Positions 55,678 to 64,000 of a DNA stretch of 64,000 nucleotides are shown here, in pieces. The notes beneath the pieces are model-generated. The model had not been told where the DNA came from. It worked only from the letters and a program-made list of their open reading frames with translations, and did no database searches. Positions within the stretch are counted from its first letter, which is position 1, and every line of letters begins with the position of its first letter. The position numbers were made by a program, and so were the translations under genes. The stretch lies in the NCBI RefSeq assembly GCF_000149955.1, contig NC_030998.1, forward strand, positions 1,278,591 through 1,342,590. The letters run 5' to 3'. Source of the stretch: Fusarium oxysporum f. sp. lycopersici 4287 (lineage: Eukaryota; Ascomycota; Sordariomycetes; Hypocreales; Nectriaceae).

Positions 55678-56609
55678 ATGTCGGGCCAAATGCAGGGACG
55701 AAAAATTGTAATCCCGGCTCCAGCGGTCACGTTGGACGACCGACTGTCGAAGCCCTTCTCGCGCAAGGCATTCACACCATTACTGCTATTCAACGAATCG
55801 AGGCAACAAGCACATTCCCACCTGAAGTCGTCATAAAACCTGATGATCTGAAGGATGAGTCCTTCTTGACGAGCGCCTTTCAAGGACAAGATGTTGTCGT
55901 GCTCGTGCTGCCTCTTCCTGAACTTGTCACTCTGCAAGAGCCAGCAGTTCGAGCAGTTGCTAAAGCTGGCGTTCCATATATCCTACCTGCGGAATTTGGT
56001 CCAGATCCTTTTGTGACAAGGCTCATAGAGGAGAACCAGCTACTGCAAGACAAGAAGAAAATCCGCGATTTGAATGAGGAACTCGGTGTGAGCAGCTGGA
56101 TCTCGGTAGTTGTCGGTTCGTTCCTCGACATGAACATCATAAGTGGTCTTTGGGGCATCGATGTTGAGAACCGCAAAGCTACGATTTGGACTGGAGCCGT
56201 TGGCAAGATCAACACGTCGAGTGTTGCACAGACTGGTCAGGCTACAGCTGCAGTATTGAGCCTCCCAGAACAGGACTTGTCCCGATATAAGAACAAGGCT
56301 TTCTATGTACCATCATTCCATCTAACCCAGAAGGAGCTTCTACAAGCAGCTCAAAAGGCAACAGGGACGGCGAACCAAGACTGGGAGATAGACTACCAAG
56401 ATGTGAATGATGCACTGAAGGATTGTAACGACAAGATTCAGCAGAAAGATGCCACTGCCCCATTTGTCAAGTTCTTCCTTACTCATTTCCGGGAGGGGAG
56501 TGGAGGAGACTTTGAAAGCAAGGTCGATGCCAGTGAGGTGAAGAAGCTGCACGAAATCGGGCTTCAGAAGGAGGCTGTCGACGATGTGCTCAAAAGGACT
56601 GTGTCATAA
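55678..56609 (+). pseudogene. NmrA-like / isoflavone-reductase-type NAD(P)-binding protein, frameshifted near the start
   Basis: The C-terminal 300 residues are open to the stop at 56609 and typical of the family: SSGHVGRPTVEALLAQG, TAIQR, PDDLKDESF, VVLVLP, ILPAEFGPDPF, WISVVVGSFLDMN and GKINTSSVAQTGQA. The only plausible start, ATG at 55678, reads MSGQ...RKIVI in another frame; the family-like frame begins at the C run 55713-55715. One base, most simply a C in CCCC, is missing there. The frame that carries the Rossmann motif has no upstream ATG back to the stop at 55572. Intact relatives act as redox sensors or reductases. This is a recent pseudogene or a homopolymer error. Confidence 0.65.
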
Positions 56610-56961
56610 GCTGCCCCAATTTCCCAGCTACACCTGACATGGAGAGTGAGGGTGAACAAAGATCCCATGGCTAAAGGAAGGAAGCCTCTCCACCTAGCCA
56701 TTGAGTCAAAAGAAAGTATCGTCAGAGCATTAGTCGGCAGTGTATCCAGCTAGCGCGCCTTCTGTCTTGCTTTGTAGACTCTTTCCTCAGCTTCAACATT
56801 CTCCAGGACAGTATATATACATATAAGGAGGCCATTATTCGTCTACGATGACCAAAGTATAGAGCTTCTTAATATCGTGTACACAGCTCTTTCTCGCCCA
56901 GCACAGGTCGTTTCTTACCTCCATTCCCTGCCATCCATCTATAGTCTCAGCCCAAAAGGCA
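56610..56961. other. Intergenic region between convergent genes
   Basis: 352 bases with no gene; 3' flanks of the NmrA-like gene and of the minus-strand Zn2Cys6 gene. Confidence 0.5.
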
Positions 56962-59291
56962 TTATGGGATTTCCTCAACATTAACACGACCAAAGTTCTC
57001 CACGAGATTGGTCAGAATGTGTGACTCCATGTCCTCATGCTTCTTAACAACGCTCACTGGCCAGTGACTTCGAACAGCCACTGCCATCTCTGGCTCTGGA
57101 TCAGTCTCGTATTTATCCAACGCCATCGAACTCTTGAGTAAACCAATCTCCTGCGGGCGCATTTTGCCTCGAATGACTCTGAAAAGTGCTTGCGCCAAGT
57201 AGTGGTTTCTTCGTTGGTAGTAGAGGCCTTGGGCTATCAGAATGAGAGTCGATCGTAGCAACTCAATTTCTTCTGTTGGCGTATCCTCCTTGATGGCATC
57301 TATGCTATCATAACCCATCACCATCAAAGGGATGACGATGAAGAGGTCCATTGCTTCAAAACCATGTCGGAGGTAGTACAGTCTGACAAGTGTCTGCATG
57401 TTCTTCTTCGAGTCGGCTACGATACGCTGCGGAGAAGGCTCTCGAGTCGTTTCTGCATCATAAAGAGGCTCGAAGATTGTCAATAGTAAGTGGTGATAGT
57501 ACATACTGCGACGCAGTCAGCAACTCCCTTCATGCATATGGAAAGTCATGGTGGACTAAGTGTAAAAGTGAAAGGCAGCACATGAAGCACTTACTGTAGT
57601 TGTAGCTGCCCAGGAAGAACAATCCTCCTTGGAGTTAGAAGTGCGGGCAAGTTTTCGTACCATTCTTCTAGCCTTTCGCGGAACTGATACGCCAGGTTAA
57701 CTCCTACCTTGGAACCTTCTGAGTATGCTGCGTCACAAAACTCATTCATGATGATCCGAAACTGGCTCCGAGCATGGATAACTTCCCCAAGATACATCGG
57801 CGAAAGGCCGTGATTCAATGGATATTTGACCCATATTTCGCCATACCACGACGGATCTTCTGAAGGATCTGGAAGTGGCCATTTTGGTGGCTCCTTGATG
57901 AGCGGCGACAGCATGAACGAGAAAGCAGAGAGACTCCTGTCGTTAGTACACGACCAAAGTTGTGAAAAAGTACTCACGTTTCCCAGTTGTACATAGCCCA
58001 AGCCAGGTTTTGCGTGCCCCTCTGTATCCTCTTGCTCTGATCAATGTTGATGGTGTCGAAGATGCGAAGCTGGTTTGCCAAAGCCACAGCATGTACCCTA
58101 TAAGGTTTCCCAACTTCGTCTAGCCCACAGAGATTATGAAACACACTAAAAAGGATACCTGCCTGGATGGTAGTCATACGCGGGATAGAAGCCTCCAGCT
58201 CCCATAGTCGCTTGGCCTCGGCAATGAAGCGATAGGCAAGAGTGTTCGGATTCCAATACTCGACACGGTTGGTGAAATTAGGGTAACAGACCTGATAAGC
58301 ATGTCAGCAATGTTGACTATGTCATTATGAGTGGTATTCTACGCAAGCATATGCAAGAGTTACGTTGACAAGTAGTGAAGAACAAAAGTCTTTACGACGC
58401 GCTGCCATGTCTTCCAGGAATAAGTCCTTGTGAAAGGCTGCTGTGAAATGGTACTCGCAACGGAAAAGTACACTTAAAAGGTCTCGCATGAGCTTGTCGT
58501 CGCCACAGACGCTGGTCCATGCTGAGACTTTGACGTCGGAAAGCAGAGGATCGAATACTTGCGCTGCGTGGAAGGGCTTCAAGTAAAGGCTTTTTTGCTC
58601 CTCGGAATCCAGACTAGCGAGATGTTCGGACACGTTTGTCTCTGATGATTTGTGTTGAGAATAGAGAGAGGCTGTTTCATACAGCATTGAGTTCAGATAA
58701 GGATTGTTGAGTTCAAACTCTTTGGGCATCTCCGATCTGTATGGAAACTCGTATCGTAATCGTGTCTCGGGAACGACGGCCATCTGAAGTAATACATCGC
58801 CTGCTCTGGCCTGAGTGAGAACTGATGCGGCGTCTGTTCCCGACCTGAGCCTTTGCAGGATGGCCTGGGCATCCTGATCCGGTAGGTTCTTCAACAGCCC
58901 GATGAGTTCCTCGTAGACACTTGAGCGTTGACTCGAGCCCTCACAGGCCTCGTGAGAACACCTGTTTAATGCCTGTGAGCGAGTTTCGCCTGGTCGCGTA
59001 ATATAATTGCAGGCGAGTTTGCGTTGAAGACAGCGACGACATGCTGGCCTCTCTCCAGAACACTAACGGTGGTTAGTCGGACCCCGCTCAGAATACGAGA
59101 CGTCTAGATACCTTGGCCTTGTGTTTACGGCATGGCTCGCAAGCAGCCAAGACAGGATTGAGTCTGCGCTGTGTTATACTGCGTTTCGGAGGGGGCGGCG
59201 ATGGTTGCGATCTCCTTTCTGCTGGTAACAGAGTGCGCAAGGGACCAGTTCTAGGAGCTGATGACGGTTGTTGGGGGTCGGTCTGAGGCAT
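56962..59291 (-). CDS. Zn2Cys6 fungal transcription factor (Fungal_trans / PF04082 type)
   Basis: Five exons on the minus strand: 59291-59112, 59062-58343, 58291-57978, 57936-57595, 57505-56962; introns 49, 51, 41 and 89 bp; 699 residues. The ATG is at 59291; an upstream in-frame extension lacks an ATG. The zinc cluster spans the first splice: CEPCRKHKAK in exon 1 and CSGERPACRRCLQRKLAC in exon 2, a complete C-x2-C-x6-C-x6-C-x2-C-x6-C. The middle part has the fungal regulatory domain with LFRCEYHFTAAFHKDLFLEDM, SLLVNVTLAYAC and AMYNWETSLSAFSFMLS, followed by helices to the C-terminus. The second intron donor (GTAGAA) is unusual. It is a nuclear activator or repressor; the nearest possible targets are the SDR/NmrA pair. 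Confidence 0.88.
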
Positions 59292-59778
59292 TGTCCACGA
59301 TTGGCTAGGGTTGTACAAGATAAATCTGGTGATCGGCGTCGAATAAAAGGGCCAGACCAAGTCGGGATATACTGCAGAGCTAAAAGCACTCGTGTACTTA
59401 TTATGTATTAGTGTCTGGGTCTAGCTTTGTTGGGAAGTGATAAATGAATGTCATGTCAATTGCGAAACTGTCAAACAGAAACCGTCGGGCAAGATCTGTC
59501 TCGGCTGCTTACATACGACGTGACCACTCGGCCAATTGGCACCAATGGGAGGTGGCGGAGCTCAACGTATTCGTGACGTAAACGCCTCAGATGTAACATT
59601 TACGTTGACGATCGGGATGCGAAGGTCAAGGGAGAAAAGAGAGAATATATCGTATATTTCTGCGCGCACTATCAAATCTCAGCCGTATCGCGTATAATTC
59701 TATCCGTTACTCAATCATAGGCTTCATTAGCCTTGACACGGTTCTCGGGTGGAACCAACCCATGAGTTGCCCTAAGCT
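59292..59778. other. Intergenic region, promoter of the second Zn2Cys6 gene
   Basis: 487 bases without a gene. It contains the promoter of the Zn2Cys6 factor and the 3' flank of the large membrane protein. Confidence 0.5.
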
Positions 59779-61992
59779 TCAGTGTATTTCCATCTGCAGA
59801 AATACAAAAGTTTTCTCATATATCCGGGGTCCCCTTTTGCTAAATCCCCTCGAAGTCAGACTCGATCCTTGATCCGCAAGAGCGAGAGCGAGAAGGTCCG
59901 GCACAGACTCCCATGAAGATGAAGTAATGCCTGACCAGATAGACCAGATCGCGTACGCGATGACAAGGAGTGCATAGACGTAAAAGACAGCCATGGCTCC
60001 GCGCATGGTCAAGCTGTTGTCAGCAAACGCGAACCCTGTCACCCACGTCTCCATCTCTGCGCTGAAAAGACGAGCTTTGTCCTCGTCTGACACAGCATAT
60101 GGGCTGCCACCAGGACCAAACACCTTACCGTCCTGCGGCATAAAGCTCCTCCACCATTCACCATCTGGATCAGCAAGGGTTGTAATGGCAGTGACGTTCG
60201 GATTTGATCGGCCCAAGCCGTTAGCCGCCAATGATCCAAGAACTGCCTCCAGATGCGCCGTGGACTTCGAACCCTTCCCATCAGCTGTCCATACGCCACT
60301 GTTGAGAAGCATTTCATGTATGACGGTTCGGTTCGTTCTAGAGTCAAGAGGGTTGAGGTATTTGGCGAAGCTAGGTGCGAGATGGACGCGTTGACCGTAG
60401 CCCGGGCTTCCAATCCAAGAGCCCCCAAGCGCTGTGGCAATAGACCCTGAGAATGGCGGGTATCCTTTGCTGGCCAGCGAGACTGCATCTCCACTCAGCT
60501 CAGTGGTGATCCAACGTGCATCGATCATACATCCGTAAATATCGGCTGCCTCGCGTGACTTGTTGGACGGCACGGCGACCACGACACCAACAGAGCTGTT
60601 GGCAATGACTGGTGCTGAGTCAAACCACAACACTTCGGGTTTGTTCAAGTCAGGCAGAGTGTCTGATAGCCATTCACTCACGACGTCCTTTGTGACGTTC
60701 AGCGTTGTTGGTGGGAAGGCCACAAAGTCGGGGAACAAGATTGTCTTTGCTTTGGCGTCGGTCACGGACGTCAGCTCACATCTCGTGTTGGTGATTGGCA
60801 TCGGTGCATTGAGCTTATGGGCAAGCTTTTGGAAGTTGTTGAATCGAGTCTGTTTTCTCTTGGCTGAATCGTCCGCAGCTTGTTCCCAGTGCAGTGACGT
60901 TGTGATGCAAGCTTCAGCGGGTCCGAGATGCGGCATTCTGGCGACCGTATGGTTTGGGCTGTTCAGGTTGAACCATTTCTCTCTGACATCCACTACGAGA
61001 TTGACCAGTGTCGAAGAGTATCCGGCGACTAGAATCTCGCTCGGTGGTCGTCTGATGAACAAGCCATTATCCACTTCACCTGATAGTGGGAGCTTGGAGA
61101 TGAGCTGGCTGTTGATGACATCCCATTGCCAAGAAGGGCAACGCTCATTCCCAGTAACACTACAGGCAGATCCGCCTGTGTTTTCCTCAGTCAGGACGCC
61201 AGGAAACAATTCATCTCTGGTACCATTGAAGTAGACGAAACTGCCGCCCGCTCTCCAGTCTCCTTCCTGCGGCATCATCGCAACGGCACTGAGCGACGAC
61301 GCCCCCAGCGCCATGATCGTGCAAACGAAGACGGTGATGATGAAGCCGATCTTCTTCCAAGTCTGAGAGAACTTCCCCTTCACAATACTCAAGAACTCCT
61401 CAGACCACAGGAAGCTGATCTCGGATATTTGCTGTCCAGCTACAAGGGCGCCGTATGGAACAGACTGGCCGATCGTAAACTCGTGTCGGATCATGGAAAA
61501 GACGATAGCGTTGAGTGACAGCACGATGAACATTTCCATGAGCTTCGCAGCAAATTGGATACCGAGTTTCTTCTCGACATCGTAATCGGGCTTGCCTTCA
61601 AGTTCCTTACCGATGTAGTAGTTCTTGAAGATGTAGAAGCTTAAGGTAATGATTCCAGCAATGGCTGGAAGATGCACCAGAGCAGCTAGTATGGCAGTGA
61701 ACCGGTCTTTGACGATGGGTACCTGTCGGTTCTTCTTCTTTCGGATTGATGCTTCGAGGGCTTGCATGCGCCATTTCTTCAAGATTGTCTTCAGTCTCCA
61801 ACTCGCTGGGTCTGTCTTCCCGGACTGCCTCTCCAGGCTGTCGGAGGAGAATACAGCACCATTTTTGTTGCCGCCGGCTGATGCCGTACTATAAGGAACA
61901 TCATGCTGTTGTGTTAAGTGACGCAGTTCGTGTTCTTCCGATTCAACGGGCTCGTACTGAGGCTGTGACCTTGGTGTCGATCTATCGGCCAT
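59779..61992 (-). CDS. Large integral membrane protein, unknown family
   Basis: Single exon, 737 residues, ATG at 61990-61992. The cytoplasmic N-terminus (about 95 residues) is Ser/Gln/Glu-rich with a basic stretch (ASIRKKKNRQVPIVKDR). Three hydrophobic segments lie between about residues 97 and 245. A long loop of roughly 400 residues follows with many N-glycosylation sites (NGT, NHT, NVT, NSS, NKS, NRT) and paired Cys, presumably extracellular. A last helix (MRGAMAVFYVYALLVIAYAIWSIW) precedes a short tail. This layout recurs in fungal proteins of unknown function. The size of the exposed domain suggests a sensor or wall-facing role, which is inference. No enzymatic motif found. Confidence 0.85.
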   Translation of the reverse strand: MADRSTPRSQPQYEPVESEEHELRHLTQQHDVPYSTASAGGNKNGAVFSSDSLERQSGKTDPASWRLKTILKKWRMQALEASIRKKKNRQVPIVKDRFTAILAALVHLPAIAGIITLSFYIFKNYYIGKELEGKPDYDVEKKLGIQFAAKLMEMFIVLSLNAIVFSMIRHEFTIGQSVPYGALVAGQQISEISFLWSEEFLSIVKGKFSQTWKKIGFIITVFVCTIMALGASSLSAVAMMPQEGDWRAGGSFVYFNGTRDELFPGVLTEENTGGSACSVTGNERCPSWQWDVINSQLISKLPLSGEVDNGLFIRRPPSEILVAGYSSTLVNLVVDVREKWFNLNSPNHTVARMPHLGPAEACITTSLHWEQAADDSAKRKQTRFNNFQKLAHKLNAPMPITNTRCELTSVTDAKAKTILFPDFVAFPPTTLNVTKDVVSEWLSDTLPDLNKPEVLWFDSAPVIANSSVGVVVAVPSNKSREAADIYGCMIDARWITTELSGDAVSLASKGYPPFSGSIATALGGSWIGSPGYGQRVHLAPSFAKYLNPLDSRTNRTVIHEMLLNSGVWTADGKGSKSTAHLEAVLGSLAANGLGRSNPNVTAITTLADPDGEWWRSFMPQDGKVFGPGGSPYAVSDEDKARLFSAEMETWVTGFAFADNSLTMRGAMAVFYVYALLVIAYAIWSIWSGITSSSWESVPDLLALALADQGSSLTSRGFSKRGPRIYEKTFVFLQMEIH

Positions 61993-63795
61993 GGTTCCTC
62001 GATCGCAGCAGAATAGACAACATAGGGTTACGAGGCCTAGAGATGGGCAGGCTGTCTAGTTAATAATTTAGTCTGCCTACCCCATTTACGTGCATGTTAT
62101 CACAGTGGGGGCTATAGGTCACAGGTGAGCAAGGCGCAGAGGCCTCAAATTGGGCAAAATTGATCCTTTGAGGCATGGTCGTGGCCAGGAGCGAGATCCT
62201 GGCAACTTCTTGAGACCCACTGAACATGGCAGTCGCCAAATGCAGTAACAACCATCAAAACCATGGCAAAGAAATAGACAACAGTCGGTCTCAACTTGAA
62301 CTTCGAGCGTACAATGACCACGGCTGACTGAGTCTAGTTATTGTCAGTGCTCGAAGCAACAGTGCACCGACGACTTGGAAGCTGATGGGATGGATGAGCG
62401 ACGAACCAACAATGAGGGCAAAATGCACGACCCCATGTTTCGCAGCATAGCCTTAAACAGGGATCTTACGTTACCGACCACCATTTCAGCCCTGCCAAAC
62501 GGTGACAAGACCCCAGTAGTGCTCGGAGTTTTGAAGCTTTTATGTCAGCTCCGAAGTCCCATTTGAAGACGAGTCGCATCGGCTAGTTTTATCCTCGCTA
62601 AACCAATCCACATCTGTCAATTTGCCCAAATTCCTGTTGCTGGACAAATTGCTAAGCGTAAGCGCTAAGAAAAACGCCCAGGAACATGATCCTGCCAGAT
62701 GTAATTCGGCAAGGATTGTCTTCGGTCAGGCGCTTAAAGTTTTATCTCAGTTGCAAGGAGGTTGGGGTCAGATGTTATATTTCCATGATGATTGATATCT
62801 CAGTCCAGAGATGATATGTCATCACAGCCCACTGTTAATTATCATGCTGGGTAATTCTGTAAGTCTTCACACACTACGCATAGCCGTTCTGCTATAGCCA
62901 ATGTCTTTCCTAAGCTAGGGGGCTTGATATTTTTCTAACCCTACATTCTAATCGAAGTAATTAGTATTACTACTTCAAAGCGACCTATTTAGGCACGTGT
63001 GCCGAGAATAAAAAAATCTTGTCCCTTACAGAGACGACAAAGAGATGTGGACGCTAATGCGTTAATAATGCTGAGGATGGTCTACCAACGCCAACTGCTA
63101 TTTGCCCTTGCCGTATGCCATATCTATAAACCAAGAGCCATATAAAGTTTGGGTACGAAAACGTCCAACGGCGACTGCATTACCTGGGATGGTGCAGCAA
63201 AACTAAAAAGAAGCCCCTTTCACGACCTTAAATACTGTGTCAATTCTTATGCTTCACGCAGCATTTTTGACACAAATTTCTGGCCTACCCAAGCCAGCAG
63301 CACAGTAGTAATTCCATTTGGTGAAACAGGTAACAGAATTGACTTTATTCAAAGTATACTGCAGACAAAGCCGTCGCTTCTTCACAGACCGCAGGTCAGA
63401 ACATAGACGAAACGCAAAGGCGTTTATTGGCTGATTCAATCTAGATAAAGCAGTCAGTCAATGATTGTGAACAATTGGGTAGATAGAATCACTGAACAAG
63501 GTCTAGGCTCTTTGTTCAAATAGCATGAACTTGGCAACTGGCCAACTGACCAGTCCTCATGTTCAGTAGTTCCTTGAATGTTCTCCCTGCCTAGCCTCAA
63601 TACTGGTTCCTGAACACTCATAGTCTTTGACTTGTTTATGCTAACCAACAACAATATTTGTCCATTTATGAATCTTGGTAGTGCCTCCGCTCGAAATGCT
63701 AGATACTTGTCCCTTTTCATTCTCCAGTCTCTTACTCAACTACCGCTTCACCCAACGCCACCCATTGCCACAAATCGTTCCAAAATACTATCAAA
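61993..63795. other. 1.8-kb region without a supported gene
   Basis: Promoter of the large membrane protein at the left. The rest holds short unsupported frames (62375-62566, 63149-63406). The last 80 bases are CA/CT-rich leader of the next gene. Confidence 0.55.
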
Positions 63796-64000
63796 ATGAA
63801 TCTTGAAGCACAAGAACATGCGGGAGCTTCATCTTTGCTCGATGACAACACTTCCTTTCCACAATTTCAGAAACTGGACCCCGTGATCCAACGTCTCATC
63901 TGGGAATATACACTCCCTAGCTCTCGAGTGCATTACGTCGAATACATACAGTTCGTACCTGCACTTGTCAACCCCCAGGGCCGATATCTTAACATAAAAT
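63796..64000 (+). CDS. 2EXR-type protein, partial (cut by the window edge)
   Basis: The frame is open from the ATG at 63796 to the window end (68 full codons). The start FPQFQKLDPVIQRLIWEYTLP followed by SRVHYVEY is the pattern of the 2EXR domain (PF20150), common in fungal proteins of unknown function: Phe-x-x-Phe-x-x-Leu-x-x-x-x-x-x-x-Ile-Trp-x-x. The rest lies outside the window. Confidence 0.75.
   Translation, partial: MNLEAQEHAGASSLLDDNTSFPQFQKLDPVIQRLIWEYTLPSSRVHYVEYIQFVPALVNPQGRYLNIK

Noticed and set aside
1..64000. CRISPR arrays, rRNA genes, transposon ends and RIP-type AT-rich blocks
   Set aside because: Looked for and not found; no dispersed 5S rRNA, terminal inverted repeats or long AT-rich tracts were noticed by eye.

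Overview
The window looks like chromosomal DNA of a filamentous ascomycete, most likely a Fusarium-type Sordariomycete (inference). The support is short introns (41-95 bp) with GTRNGT donors and CTAAC-like branch sites, two Zn2Cys6 transcription factors, a HET-domain gene, a necrosis-inducing NLP gene, a Pth11/rhodopsin-type membrane protein gene, a Mnn2-type mannosyltransferase, and a tRNA-Tyr whose intron sits next to the anticodon. No bacterial, viral or rRNA sequence was seen. Genes are monocistronic. I built exon models by hand by joining frames at splice consensus sites. The spliced CDS models come out as whole numbers of codons.

Layout. 1-4.0 kb: no supported gene. 4.0-12.8 kb: a type II membrane protein, a Zn2Cys6 regulator, a coiled-coil protein, an APH-fold kinase and an unknown 453-residue protein. 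12.8-19.3 kb: mostly empty, with one frameshifted rhodopsin-like membrane protein gene. 19.3-22.6 kb: a 1,119-residue Gly/Ala-repeat GPI-type cell-wall protein. 22.6-26.7 kb: empty. 26.7-29.3 kb: secreted RNase T2 and a Mnn2-like mannosyltransferase.

30.0-38.0 kb: four adjacent enzymes (FAD monooxygenase, PLP-dependent amino-acid decarboxylase, BAHD-like acyltransferase, SMP-30-type lactonase). These could form a small amine-derived metabolite cluster without a PKS or NRPS, and are the best candidate for an undescribed pathway. 39.4-43.9 kb: an NLP gene, a HET-domain pseudogene (one frameshift, two in-frame stops), a lineage-type hypothetical protein and tRNA-Tyr.

44.5-47.6 kb: an MFS transporter and a calcineurin-like phosphoesterase. 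50.3-53.8 kb: a compact 188-residue TIR-like protein, a 2OG-Fe(II)-oxygenase-like protein, a HAD hydrolase and tRNA-Arg. 54.1-62.0 kb: an SDR, a frameshifted NmrA-like gene, a second Zn2Cys6 factor and a large multipass membrane protein. The right edge cuts a 2EXR-type gene.

Three genes are broken (rhodopsin-like, HET, NmrA-like). The HET gene has several independent lesions and is the most secure. The other two each rest on one small indel and could be sequence errors. The most unusual intact gene is the single-domain TIR-like protein.
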